Positions 35,569 through 44,235 are shown, counted from the first letter of the stretch. The stretch: DNA of 64,000 nt from Alphaproteobacteria bacterium (GCA_018820205.1 JAHJOK010000024.1:1-64000); one strand, 5' to 3'. The notes: a model not told the origin generated them from the sequence alone. Numbers and translations: made by a program.

Positions 35569-35772
35569 TCAGGCGGGCGCCTGGGCATGTTGAAGCGGGA
35601 TCAGGCGGGCCATTTTAAGCAGGTTCCGGGCGGTGGGGGTGAAGTGGAACTCGTCTCGGGCGCAGCAGGGACCGCGAAGGCGTAGTCGGTCCAGTCTGAG
35701 GATGCGCTTGAAGTGGGCGAACAACGTCTCGACCTTCCTCCGCTCGCGTCGCGCCTCTTGATGGCTGAGCTA
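35569..35772 (-). mobile_element. C-terminal relic of an IS transposase (IS1182/IS5-type)
   Basis: On the minus strand a 67-codon stop-to-stop frame reads QEARRERRKVETLFAHFKR and LRLRGPCCARDEF, then HFTPTARNLLKMARLIP. The RRKVE.LFAH.KR.LRL..LRLRG pattern with ATARNL is the C-terminal end of IS1182/IS5-class transposases, with the Glu of the DDE triad in RRKVE. Everything upstream is missing, and an in-frame TAG lies just before SHQEARR. It is 93 bases from tRNA-Ser. Bases 35403-35568 hold nothing I recognise. Confidence 0.7.
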
Positions 35773-35864
35773 GGGGGTGCGGGCGGAGCGGTTGGGCGGC
35801 TAAAAGCCTGAGATGTCGATATCTCGTTCGGGGCAGAAGTCCCTGAAAAATATTGACAAAAAAG

Positions 35865-35954
<90 letters not shown>

Positions 35955-36054
35955 GCGGTGCCGTAGACGCTCGGTCGAAAGCGAGCGGCCTCTCTAATGG
36001 CAGGCCGTCATGGCTGCAAGCCGCCATGTTGATTTTCCCGGCACGGTGAAAATT

Positions 36055-36996
36055 TCACCGCAGGGTGGGTAGGGCCAGGCCGGGCGCTTGGCCGTCGCGC
36101 GGGCCGGCGCCGGTGAAGCGGAACAGCTCGGCCGGACGGCCGCCGGTGCCGGTGGAGACCAGGCCCGTGGGTTCGACGAGTCCGGCGCGTTCGACCCCGC
36201 GACGGAAATTCTGCTTGTGGATGCTCAACCCTGCGACGGCTTCCGCCGCAGCCTGGAGCGCGGACAGGGTGAAGGCGGGCGGGGTCAGTTCGAACAGCAC
36301 CGGGCGATAGCGCAGCTTGCTTCGCAACCGGCCGAGACCGGTCGCCAGAATCCGGCGGTGATCCGACGCCATCGGACGGTCGGACAGGTCAAGCGGGGCG
36401 CGGTCGCCGCGATCTCTCGCAGCCTCTGCGACCAGACCGGCCTCGTAGAGCAGTTCGTAGCGTTCCAGCACCCGACCTTCGTCCCAGCGAAGGGGCGGCT
36501 CGCCGCCGAACAGACTGTCGATACGCGCCAGGCGGTCGGGGGCTCCGTCCGCCCAGGCGCCCAGTTTCGAAACGAGATCGACGGCGCGGTCCGGCCCGGG
36601 CAGGCGGGCGTCTTCCCACGGGAAGACATCCAGCACGGGAGTCCAGCGGGCGCCGGCCGGGGCCATGTCGACCGCATCGGCGGTCAGGGCCAGATAGCCG
36701 ACCGAAATCTCCCTGCGCAGGTCGGGACCGGGGGTCGCGCGCGGCGCTTCGCGGCCCGCATCGCCGAAGGTGTAGAGCTGTTCGACGAACCCCAGGCCGA
36801 AGCCGGTCTGGGCGGTCACGAAGGCGCGCAGGGCGCGTTCGAAGGTCCGATCATGGGCCGGATCGAACGGGCCGGAAGGCAGGGCCAGAGCATGGTCGGC
36901 GTCCTCGGTGGTCAGGACGCACAGCTGTCCGTCCCGCAGGGCCATGACCACGGCCGACAGGCTGATACGGACGCCGTGTTCGCCGCCCCAGGACAT
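36055..36996 (-). CDS. NrtR-like transcriptional regulator (degenerate Nudix domain plus winged helix)
   Basis: A 313-residue protein. The N-terminal Nudix fold (residues about 10-140) has lost its catalytic box: where REUXEEXG is expected, the sequence is RAFVTAQTG, so it is unlikely to hydrolyse substrates. The C-terminal part (about 215-300) is a winged helix: LTPPAFTLSALQAAAEAVAGL then HKQNFRRGVERAGLVEPTG and GGRPAELFRFT, which closely match NrtR, a regulator of NAD metabolism that senses ADP-ribose. The target genes are unknown. Its start is three bases after the HD-hydrolase gene, so the two are probably co-transcribed. Confidence 0.8.
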   Translation of the reverse strand: MSWGGEHGVRISLSAVVMALRDGQLCVLTTEDADHALALPSGPFDPAHDRTFERALRAFVTAQTGFGLGFVEQLYTFGDAGREAPRATPGPDLRREISVGYLALTADAVDMAPAGARWTPVLDVFPWEDARLPGPDRAVDLVSKLGAWADGAPDRLARIDSLFGGEPPLRWDEGRVLERYELLYEAGLVAEAARDRGDRAPLDLSDRPMASDHRRILATGLGRLRSKLRYRPVLFELTPPAFTLSALQAAAEAVAGLSIHKQNFRRGVERAGLVEPTGLVSTGTGGRPAELFRFTGAGPRDGQAPGLALPTLR

Positions 36997-36999
36997 GGC

Positions 37000-37650
37000 C
37001 TATTCCGTATGCCAGGCGTCGGCAGCGGGCAGGATGCCGACGGCCTCGGCCAGAACGCGATACCGCTCCAGATAGCGCAGTTGAGCCAATGGAGCGGGAA
37101 GGGGGGCGATGATCAGGTCGTAGCCTGAGGGCGGTCGCCCGAAAAAGCCGAGCGATTCCTTTTTCGTGAAACCGGCCAGCTGCGTCGCTTCGAAATAGGC
37201 GCAGGCCTTGTCGGCCGACTTGATCAGCTTCTTGACCGGCGCCGGCGTCTTGGGCGGCAGTCCGAAACGAACGTGGATCGCGTCCTCCAGCCGTGTTTCG
37301 AAGGCCTTGTAGCTGACGCCCAGGGCCGCCTTGAAGGGCGAGATCATGTCGCCGATGACGTATTCGGACGCGTCATGCAGCAAGGCCGCCAGGCGCCATT
37401 TCGGCTCGAGACCCGGCTTGATATGGGCCGCGATCTCCTCGACCACGCAACTGTGCTGGGCGACCGAAAAGGCATGTTCGCCGATGGTCTGGCCATTCCA
37501 GCGAGCGACGCGGGCCAGGCCGTGGGCGATGTCTTCGATCTCGATGTCGAACGGCGAGGGGTCCAGCAGGTCGAGCCGTCGGCCGGACAGCATGCGCTGC
37601 CAGGCGCGTGGGGGCTTCGCGGTCGAGGGACGGACGGGCAGGTCGGACAA
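37000..37650 (-). CDS. HD-domain phosphohydrolase (YfbR-like 5'-nucleotidase family)
   Basis: A 216-residue HD protein. GEHAFSVAQHS (first His), LAALLHDASEYVIGD (HD metal pair) and KSADKACAYFEA (final Asp) give the H...HD...D metal-binding set. RWNGQTIGEHAFSVAQHS is the signature of the YfbR-like deoxynucleotidase branch. It probably hydrolyses a nucleotide monophosphate in the cytosol. It lies immediately upstream of the NrtR-like gene, which hints at a nucleotide or NAD-related role but does not prove one. Confidence 0.75.
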   Translation of the reverse strand: MSDLPVRPSTAKPPRAWQRMLSGRRLDLLDPSPFDIEIEDIAHGLARVARWNGQTIGEHAFSVAQHSCVVEEIAAHIKPGLEPKWRLAALLHDASEYVIGDMISPFKAALGVSYKAFETRLEDAIHVRFGLPPKTPAPVKKLIKSADKACAYFEATQLAGFTKKESLGFFGRPPSGYDLIIAPLPAPLAQLRYLERYRVLAEAVGILPAADAWHTE

Positions 37651-37721
37651 GGCGGTTCGATCCAGAAGGCGGACGGCAGGTCAGGTGACCCATCCGAGCT
37701 GCGGGATCAAGCGCGGCGGCG

Positions 37722-38606
37722 CTATTCCCCGATGTTCAGGGCGACCAGATCCTTGGCGGAATCGAACACGCCGTCGCTGTCACGGTCCTTGGAGCGCACG
37801 GTGGCGACGACGATGGGGCCGCCGGCGGGGCCGCGCGCTTCATAGCCGACCATCCGCCAGCCCGCATCGGCGGGGCGGTTGTCGGTCAGCAGATAAGTGG
37901 TCCGAATGGCGTCGCCGGCCGCGCGGGTGCGGATCTGGGCGGCGTCGTCGTGCGCCTCGATGGAAACGGAGTCGTCCGAAGACGAGATGCGCGCGGTCTG
38001 GTTGCTGTCATCGGCCTCGATGCTGAACCCGCCGAAGCGCACGCTGGCCCGGTCGCCGCCGGTCTGAACGCTCATTCCCGGCAGGCGGACGTCGGCCCTG
38101 TCGCCGTCGGATTCGATCCTCATTCCCGGCCCCTGGATCCGGGCCGTTCCGCTCGAGGACGCAGACGCCTCGGCTTCCGCCCGGGCGGTTTCTGCGGCGA
38201 CCTGGGCGATGTCGGCCTGGACTCGCGCGGTTTCGGCCGCGGCCCGGGCGCGCTCGGCCTCGGCGGAGGCGCGCAGATCGGCCGAGGTGTGCGGCATGTC
38301 GGCGGCCAGATCAGCCTCGAACCGCACCAGCACGCTGTCGGCGGTTTGATTGTCCAGCTTGATGAGGTGCAGCGAGACCTCGGCCCCCCGCGGACCGCTA
38401 TAGACGCACACATCGCCTCCGGAATGAGCCGAACCCTTTCGGGTCAGGACGCCGATCGCCTCGGGGCACTGAAGGGTTTCGATGACCTTCAACACGCCGC
38501 CTGTGGGGCCGCTGTCGGTGGTGGTGCTGGAAATGCGCACAGTGTCGCCATCGCAGGCCGCGGTCAGCAGGCAGGCTGTGCAGATGGTGGCGAGCAGCAA
38601 TCGCAT
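37722..38606 (-). CDS. Ala-rich lipoprotein with coiled coil and beta-repeat region
   Basis: A 294-residue lipoprotein. The ATG at 38606 has GAGGAG upstream; MRLLLATICTACLLTAAC has a lipobox TAAC. After a domain with CPEAIGVLTRKG and CVYSGPRG, residues about 110-160 form an alternating Ala/Glu/Arg helix (ADLRASAEAERARAAAETA), likely a coiled coil. Short beta-like repeats then follow (SVQTGGDRASVRFGG, SIEADDSNQTARIS). The end contains SKDRDSDGVFDSAKD, a possible Ca-binding DXDXDG loop. I do not recognise a named family. It is probably an envelope structural or scaffold protein. Confidence 0.7.
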   Translation of the reverse strand: MRLLLATICTACLLTAACDGDTVRISSTTTDSGPTGGVLKVIETLQCPEAIGVLTRKGSAHSGGDVCVYSGPRGAEVSLHLIKLDNQTADSVLVRFEADLAADMPHTSADLRASAEAERARAAAETARVQADIAQVAAETARAEAEASASSSGTARIQGPGMRIESDGDRADVRLPGMSVQTGGDRASVRFGGFSIEADDSNQTARISSSDDSVSIEAHDDAAQIRTRAAGDAIRTTYLLTDNRPADAGWRMVGYEARGPAGGPIVVATVRSKDRDSDGVFDSAKDLVALNIGE

Positions 38607-38718
38607 CAATGTCTCCTCTCGGGTCCTCATCCTGAACAAAAGTCGCCGCGACTCCAGTGAAATCGCGGTAATCGGTATGACGATATCTGTTCGTCAGATG
38701 TTCGGAATGCGCCGTATC

Positions 38719-39591
38719 TCAAGCGCCGGGGCGGGAGCCTTCGCGTCGGTTCAGAAAGGCCAGACGTTCGAAGAGGTGGACGTCCTGCTCGTTCTTCAAC
38801 AGCGCGCCGTGCAGGGGCGGGATCATCTTGTTGGGCGACGTTTCGCGCAGCGTCTCCGGCTGGATGTCATCGACCATCAGCAGTTTCAGCCAGTCCAGCA
38901 GTTCCGACGTGGACGGCTTTTTCTTCAATCCGGGCGTGTCGCGGATTTCATAGAAGGTCTTCAGGGCTTCCGACACCAGGCGGGGCTTGATGCCTGGAAA
39001 GTGCACCTCGATGATCGCCTTCATCGTCTCGTCGTCAGGGAAGCGGATGTAGTGGAAAAAGCACCGGCGAAGGAAGGCGTCGGGCAGTTCCTTCTCGTTG
39101 TTCGAGGTGATGACCACGATCGGGCGGACGGCGGCGCGGATCGTCTCGTCCGTCTCGTGGACGTAGAACTCCATCCGATCGAGTTCCTGAAGCAGGTCGT
39201 TGGGGAACTCGATGTCGGCCTTGTCGATCTCGTCGATCAGCAGGATCGGGCGAACGGGGCTTGTGAAGGCCTCCCACAGCTTGCCGGGCTTCAGATAGTT
39301 TCGCACATCGTGCACTCGCTCATCGCCCAGCTGGGAGTCGCGCAGGCGGCTGACGGCGTCGTATTCATAAAGGCCGTTGTGGGCCTTGGTGGTCGACTTG
39401 ATATGCCAGGTGATCAGGGGGGCGTTCAGCGCCGTCGCCATCTCATAGGCCAGAACCGTCTTGCCCGTGCCGGGTTCGCCCTTGATCAGCAAGGGCCGTT
39501 CCAGCGCGACAGCGGCGTTGACCGCGATCTTCAGGTCCTGGGTGGCGATATAGTTCGAGGTGCCCTCGAACCGGTCGGTCGGCCGCGTCAT
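38719..39591 (-). CDS. MoxR-type AAA+ ATPase
   Basis: A 290-residue AAA+ ATPase: Walker A is LLIKGEPGTGKTVL (residues about 35-48), Walker B is ILLIDEIDKADIEF, sensor 1 sits in PIVVITSNNEKELPDAFLRRC, and the R-finger-like arginines are in that last segment. MoxR ATPases act as chaperones that insert metals or assemble protein complexes, usually with a vWA-domain partner; no vWA gene lies next to it here. It is preceded by the lipoprotein gene on the same strand, with about 110 bases between stop and start. Confidence 0.85.
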   Translation of the reverse strand: MTRPTDRFEGTSNYIATQDLKIAVNAAVALERPLLIKGEPGTGKTVLAYEMATALNAPLITWHIKSTTKAHNGLYEYDAVSRLRDSQLGDERVHDVRNYLKPGKLWEAFTSPVRPILLIDEIDKADIEFPNDLLQELDRMEFYVHETDETIRAAVRPIVVITSNNEKELPDAFLRRCFFHYIRFPDDETMKAIIEVHFPGIKPRLVSEALKTFYEIRDTPGLKKKPSTSELLDWLKLLMVDDIQPETLRETSPNKMIPPLHGALLKNEQDVHLFERLAFLNRREGSRPGA

Positions 39592-39663
39592 CGAATGCTC
39601 CGGTGGTTCTAAACCACGACTAGCCGATGGCGCGGCCGGTTAACAATGATCAGTTTTCGCCGA

Positions 39664-39900
39664 TCAGGTGATGTGTTTGGGCGTGATCGGGTCGCTGGCC
39701 GGGAAGGTTTCCTCGACGCTCTCGTCGATCAGCGCCTCCTGGCGGTCCTCGGTGGTGTTCCGCTTCTTGCTCAGTTGGTCGTCGTCTTCCGTGGGATCGA
39801 TCCGGCGCGCGTAGGGCGCGTTCGGGTCTTCGTCGGATTCACGCGGGCGGCCAGGCGCCGCATCGGCATGGGACTGGGGGCGCGGGTTGTCGGTCATCAT
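39664..39900 (-). CDS. small conserved hydrophilic protein
   Basis: A 78-residue charged protein ending in ESVEETFPASDPITPKHIT. The EETFPASDP motif occurs in a widespread family of small alphaproteobacterial proteins. There is no hydrophobic segment, so it is soluble and probably disordered in its first half. Its ATG overlaps the upstream acidic gene's stop as ATGATG, suggesting coupled translation. Function is unknown. Confidence 0.65.
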   Translation of the reverse strand: MMTDNPRPQSHADAAPGRPRESDEDPNAPYARRIDPTEDDDQLSKKRNTTEDRQEALIDESVEETFPASDPITPKHIT

Positions 39901-40325
39901 TTTTCTCCTTCAGGGCCGTAGCCCAGGTCGTCGATGTCGTCATCGGCCAGACGTTTCGCTTCCCAGTGGGCTGCGCTGGCCTGCGCCCCTTTGACGTCCC
40001 GCATCAGGCCGGAATAGACCAGTTCCACCTCGCCATTCCCCGGGGCGTCGGCCCCGAGTCCGGTCTCGTTGACCCGCGCGCCATCCTCGCCGTACCGGGA
40101 ATCGGCATCGGGTTCGACGCCGTCGGCGCCGAGGTTCTGATCAAGATCCTGATCATCCTCGTCGAAATCGTCTTCGTCACCGTCTCCGTCGGCCGAGGTG
40201 ACATCAAGAACCTCGGGCATTTCCTCGAAGGTCTTGAACTCGTTGGTGACGCCGCCGGTCTCCGAGGCGTCATTGTTGTCCTCGTCGAAGGTCTCGGACT
40301 GATCCTGTTCGTCGATATCGGGCAT
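39897..40325 (-). CDS. small highly acidic protein
   Basis: A 142-residue protein dominated by Asp/Glu (for example SADGDGDEDDFDEDDQDLDQ). Its only compact stretch is the C-terminal LVYSGLMRDVKGAQASAAHW and WEAKRLADDDIDDLGY. The N-terminus is MPDIDEQDQSETFDED. It is probably disordered and may bind metal ions or a partner. It sits 56 bases downstream of flbA's stop on the same strand, with good GGGAGA sequence before its start, and is coupled to the next small gene. No family assignment. Confidence 0.6.
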   Translation of the reverse strand: MPDIDEQDQSETFDEDNNDASETGGVTNEFKTFEEMPEVLDVTSADGDGDEDDFDEDDQDLDQNLGADGVEPDADSRYGEDGARVNETGLGADAPGNGEVELVYSGLMRDVKGAQASAAHWEAKRLADDDIDDLGYGPEGEK

Positions 40326-40381
40326 GGCCGTCTCCCTGTGTGGGAGAAGAACGCCCGTGGTTTGCGCGACGTTCCGTCGGA

Positions 40382-42172
40382 CTAACGTGCGGTTTCGACC
40401 TCGAGGGCGGCCCGAATTTCGGCAATGGCGCGAGGCCAGCCGTCGAAGCCGCCGGTCGCGAAGGTCCGGACGCGGGGATAGAAGGGATACCGGTCGGTCG
40501 CCAGCAGGTGCCAGTCGTCCGGGGCGTGGATCAGCCAGGTGCGCGCCCCGATGGCGGCGGCGATATTCGTGCCGGCGATGCCCGGGCCGATCACCAGATC
40601 GAGTGCGCACGACAGAGCAGCGAGATCGTCCAGGTCGTCCTTCAGGTTGATGGGCGGGGTCCAGATCGTGACGCCGGCGGCCTCGGCGGCGGCGAGGTCG
40701 TCGGTCACGTCGCCACACTGCAGATTGACCATGATGCAGCCCGGCGCGGTCAGCACGGGCTTCCACCGCTCGAAGCTGGAGAAATAGCGCGCCCGCACGC
40801 CGGTCAGCACCAGACTCTTCCAGTGCAGCCCGATCTTCATGCCGGGGCCGAGCGCCTCCAGTTCGGCCTTCCAGCGGGCGATTTTTTCCGGGTCCGGCTT
40901 CAGATAGCCGTCGCGATCGGGGAAATCGGCGACGTCCTGACGGAATACGGCGCACAGGCTGGCCATCGGCACCCATCCCTCGATCGGAGCGTCGGCTTCG
41001 GTGATCTCTTCCAGGAAGGGACAGTAGCGGGTCAGATGACCGTCGATGCGAACCGTACGGTGGGGCCCGACCACCGCGGTCGGGAACGTCCGTTGGAACA
41101 GATCGACCAGGCGAGCCTCGACGGCGACGAAGACCGTGCCCTCGGGGCCGACGGCCTCGAGAACGTCTGGAAGGCAGCCGCCGAAGACCATCTCATCGGC
41201 GATGCCCTGTTCACCCATCACCAGAATGCGACGGCCGGCGAGGGGCTGGCTCTGCGGCGTCCAGCGGGGCGCGTCGATAACCACACGCATGGCTTCCGGC
41301 ATTTCGGGATCGAGACGGGCCTCATAGGCCTCGAACCCGTCCTTCAGCCGTCCCAGTCCCATCAGCACCATGGCGCGGGCCATCCGCATCATCGCGTGTT
41401 CATAGGTCGTCTCCGCGCCGCCCATGGCCTGTTCGAGATCGGCAAGGGCGCGCTCGGGCTCACCCAGTGGCTGCAGAACATTGGCCCGGTTGTAGCGAGC
41501 CTTTGCGAAGTCGGGGTCCAGCCTGAGCGACTCGTCGAAGAAGGTCAGCGATTCACGCATCTGGCCCTGGTCGCTCAGAACGGTGCCGAGGGTGTTCCAC
41601 AGCGTCGGGCTGGTCTGCTCGATCTGGATCAGGTCGCGCAGAACGTCGACGGCTTCCTGGTATCGCTTCTGGTCGCGCAGCACGCAGGCCAGATTGTTGG
41701 TGCCTTCGACATGGCCGGGCTCCACCGTCAGGAATTTCAGCAACAGTTTCTCGGCGATGTCCAGATGTCCCAGCCGCTGGGCCAGTCGCGCCAGGTCGTG
41801 GGCGATGGCTGGGTCTTCGGGCAGAAGCCGCAGCGCGGCCTCGTAGGAATTCAGCGCCTCGCCCAGATGGCCGGACTTTTCGCGGCAGATCGCGAGGACG
41901 TGCCAGGCGAGGCCGTTTTGTTCATCGATCTGCAGGACCGCCAGGCAACGCCGCGCTGCGGCGTCGTAGTCGCCGGTGCGGATCGAGGCGACGGCCGCCT
42001 TCAGGGTTTCGATCGCCTTCTTCTGGGCCTTGAAGCTGGGGCCTTTGCCCGCAGCCAGGGTGTGGGACAGGCGGCGGATGGCGGCCGGCGATGCGGCGTC
42101 GCCGGCCGATCCCTGGGACACGGGCATATGTCCGAGGGCCAGTTCTGAAACGGAGGGATCGGCGAACGACAT
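40382..42172 (-). CDS. flbA: FlbA-like TPR / flagellin-modification protein
   Basis: A 596-residue protein. At least six TPR units lie at residues about 65-290 (PDFAKARYNRANVLQPLGE, LWNTLGTVLSDQGQMRES), followed by a GT-B-like domain (about 310-590) with GLHWKSLVLTG and GPGIAGTNIAAAIGARTWLI, seen in O-linked glycosyltransferase partners. In Caulobacter, flbA lies beside flbT, flaF and the flagellins and affects flagellin glycosylation or production. I start at 42172 (MSFADPSVSELAL); an ATG 21 codons earlier is possible. It is divergent from flbT. Confidence 0.65.
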   Translation of the reverse strand: MSFADPSVSELALGHMPVSQGSAGDAASPAAIRRLSHTLAAGKGPSFKAQKKAIETLKAAVASIRTGDYDAAARRCLAVLQIDEQNGLAWHVLAICREKSGHLGEALNSYEAALRLLPEDPAIAHDLARLAQRLGHLDIAEKLLLKFLTVEPGHVEGTNNLACVLRDQKRYQEAVDVLRDLIQIEQTSPTLWNTLGTVLSDQGQMRESLTFFDESLRLDPDFAKARYNRANVLQPLGEPERALADLEQAMGGAETTYEHAMMRMARAMVLMGLGRLKDGFEAYEARLDPEMPEAMRVVIDAPRWTPQSQPLAGRRILVMGEQGIADEMVFGGCLPDVLEAVGPEGTVFVAVEARLVDLFQRTFPTAVVGPHRTVRIDGHLTRYCPFLEEITEADAPIEGWVPMASLCAVFRQDVADFPDRDGYLKPDPEKIARWKAELEALGPGMKIGLHWKSLVLTGVRARYFSSFERWKPVLTAPGCIMVNLQCGDVTDDLAAAEAAGVTIWTPPINLKDDLDDLAALSCALDLVIGPGIAGTNIAAAIGARTWLIHAPDDWHLLATDRYPFYPRVRTFATGGFDGWPRAIAEIRAALEVETAR

Positions 42173-42311
42173 GGAATGCTCTGGCGGCTTCGGCGGAGGA
42201 CCTTGGACCGCAATAGACCCCGCCATAGAACACATGGTTAACCACGGCTGTTTAGCCTGCGTCAGTCACCTGGCGGGTATATCGGTCCCGCGGGCAGAGG
42301 AGGCCCCGCCC

Positions 42312-42695
42312 ATGCCGTTGAAGCTGTCCCTGAAGCCTGGAGAGAAGTTCGTTCTGAACGGCGCCGTCGTTCAGAACGGCGACCGGCGTGGCGTGCTGAT
42401 TCTGCAGAACAAGGCCTCGGTCCTGCGTGAGAAGGACATCATGCAGTTGGCGGAGGTCACGACCCCGGCCAAACGCATCTATTTCCCCGTCATGATGATG
42501 TACCTGGACGAAACCTCCGCGCCCAAGGTCTATGATGAGTTCGTCACGCGGCTGTCGGAGTTCATGGGCGCCACGCGCAATCCTCAGGTCATGGCCGACT
42601 GCGTCGCCACGTCCAAGCACGTCCTGGCTCGCGAATATTACAAGGCGCTGATGAGCGCCCGTAAGCTGGTGGATTACGAGGAAAGCCTGAGTTGA
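42312..42695 (+). CDS. flbT: flagellin mRNA regulator FlbT
   Basis: A 127-residue protein starting [20 protein letters not shown], the diagnostic FlbT N-terminus, with [10 protein letters not shown] and [13 protein letters not shown]. FlbT binds the 5' untranslated region of flagellin mRNA and, when the hook is incomplete, represses its translation and shortens its half-life. The ribosome site AGAGGAGGCC is strong. The TGA stop overlaps the flaF ATG by one base. The 140-base gap to flbA on the left holds both promoters; a TTAACCACGG motif is the only regulator-like feature. Confidence 0.92.
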   Translation: MPLKLSLKPGEKFVLNGAVVQNGDRRGVLILQNKASVLREKDIMQLAEVTTPAKRIYFPVMMMYLDETSAPKVYDEFVTRLSEFMGATRNPQVMADCVATSKHVLAREYYKALMSARKLVDYEESLS

Positions 42696-43057
42696 TGCTG
42701 AAGGCCTATTCACAGGCGTCGACCCGGACGGAAACGCCCCGGGAAATGGAATATCGCCTGTTCGGCCAGGTCACGCGCGCGCTGATGCACGCCTCGACCG
42801 TGGACGCGAGCGACGTCAAGACGCGGATCGACGCCCTGGACTGGAATCGCCGGCTCTGGTCGGTGTTGGCCACCGACTGTTCGGATTCCGAAAACGCGCT
42901 GAACAACCCGCTGAAGGCCCAGATCATCTCGATCAGCCTGTTCGTCGGCCGGCACTCGTCGGCTGTGATGCGCGGCGACGAGGATTTCGAGACCCTGATC
43001 GACATCAACCGTTCGATCATGCAGGGCTTGGCGCCCCAAGGCTCGCAGGCGGCCTGA
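42695..43057 (+). CDS. flaF: flagellin secretion regulator FlaF
   Basis: A 120-residue helical protein with [20 protein letters not shown] at the start, matching FlaF, and [20 protein letters not shown]. FlaF is needed for flagellin synthesis and export and acts with FlbT, whose effect it counters, in Caulobacter. It starts at ATG 42695, one base overlapping the flbT stop; a TTG three bases earlier is possible but needless. flbT and flaF thus form a coupled pair upstream of the flagellin gene. Confidence 0.9.
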   Translation: MLKAYSQASTRTETPREMEYRLFGQVTRALMHASTVDASDVKTRIDALDWNRRLWSVLATDCSDSENALNNPLKAQIISISLFVGRHSSAVMRGDEDFETLIDINRSIMQGLAPQGSQAA

Positions 43058-43276
43058 CCGTCTACTGGCCCGCCGACGCCAGTCCAGGCCTTTCCGAACC
43101 CGAACGATGCGCCTCGCTGGGCGGCGCACCTCGACCTGAGCGCCCGATCCGTCTGGCCGCCGTACCAGGCCACGGGCCCGGCAACAGGTAGGTAAAGTCG
43201 GAAGCGCACCGGCGATAATTGCCCAGCGTCGACCCGTCGCACGAAACTTTCCCAATCCTTTCAGTCAGATCGTTCC

Positions 43277-43290
43277 GGCCCGGAGCTTGC
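43277..43290 (+). promoter_or_regulatory. probable sigma-54 promoter of the flagellin gene
   Basis: GGCCCGGAGCTTGC has the exact -24 GG, ten-base spacing and -12 GC of sigma-54 promoters, with a TTGC core. Transcription would start near 43302, leaving a leader of about 65 bases where FlbT could bind. Flagellin genes in Caulobacter use such promoters. Bases 43058-43366 contain nothing else recognisable. Confidence 0.6.
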
Positions 43291-43366
43291 GTGGACGCGC
43301 GCAGGACCAGAACCGGTTCAACGGCCAGAAGGCCGCTCCCCCGACCAGAATGGAAGGACTCTAACC

Positions 43367-44194
43367 ATGGCCAACTCGGTCAACACCAACATCGGCGCGC
43401 TTGTCGCGCTGCAAAACCTGAACGCCACCAACGCCGAGCTGGGGGCCACCCAATCCCGCATCAACACCGGGAAGAAGGTGTCCAGCGCCAAGGACAACGG
43501 GGCCATCTGGGCGATCGCCCAGGGTCAACGGGCCGACATCGGCGCCCTGGGGGCGGTCAAATCCTCGCTCGACCGCGGCGTATCGGCGGTCGACGTGAGC
43601 CTGGCGGCCGGCGAGAGCATTTCCGATCTCTTGCTGCAATTGAAGGAGAAGGCACTGGCGGCGACCGACAGGTCGCTGTCGACGGCGTCGCGGAGCGCGC
43701 TGAACGAGGACTTCAAGTCCATTCGCGACCAGATCAATACGGTTGCCGCGAACGCCGACTTCAACGGGATCAACCTCTTGAAGACCGGTGCGACCGGCTT
43801 CCAGGCTCTGGCCAATGCGGCGGGCACGACATCCATGACCGTGACCCCTGAGGTCATGTCGCTGGCGTCGACGAATGTCACCGTTCTGACGACCACGACC
43901 ATCGGCACCTCGACCCTGGCGTCTACCGCTCTGGGTCTGGTGAACGCCTCCATCGACAACGTCTCCGGCGCCCTGGCGCGGTTGGGGACCAAGTCGAAGG
44001 CCTTGGAGACCCATCGCACCTTCGTCGGCAAGCTGACGGACGCGCTGGAATCCGGGGTGGGCAATCTGGTGGACGCCGATCTGGCGAAGGAGAGCGCCAA
44101 GCTCCAGTCGTTGCAGACGAAGCAGCAACTGGGCGTCCAGGCGCTGGGCATCGCCAATCAGTCGCCGCAGATTCTTCTGTCGCTGTTCCAGTAA
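43367..44194 (+). CDS. flagellin
   Basis: A 275-residue flagellin of the short alphaproteobacterial type. N-terminal D0/D1 is ANSVNTNIGALVALQNLN with INTGKKVSSAKDNGAIWAIA; the middle has a small variable domain with TTSMTVTPEVMSLA; the C-terminal helix is KLQSLQTKQQLGVQALGIAN then SLFQ. There is no signal peptide since flagellins leave through the flagellar export apparatus. Several similar genes exist in Caulobacterales, so the exact paralogue cannot be named. It follows flaF after 309 bases that contain the sigma-54-like promoter. Confidence 0.95.
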   Translation: MANSVNTNIGALVALQNLNATNAELGATQSRINTGKKVSSAKDNGAIWAIAQGQRADIGALGAVKSSLDRGVSAVDVSLAAGESISDLLLQLKEKALAATDRSLSTASRSALNEDFKSIRDQINTVAANADFNGINLLKTGATGFQALANAAGTTSMTVTPEVMSLASTNVTVLTTTTIGTSTLASTALGLVNASIDNVSGALARLGTKSKALETHRTFVGKLTDALESGVGNLVDADLAKESAKLQSLQTKQQLGVQALGIANQSPQILLSLFQ

Positions 44195-44200
44195 GCGTAG

Positions 44201-44235
44201 GACGCCGGGGAGTTCGCTCCCCGGCGTCTTGCTTT
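44201..44235 (+). terminator. rho-independent terminator of the flagellin gene
   Basis: GACGCCGGGGAG pairs with CTCCCCGGCGTC across a TTCG tetraloop, followed by TTGCTTT. It begins six bases after the flagellin stop codon. Confidence 0.9.
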
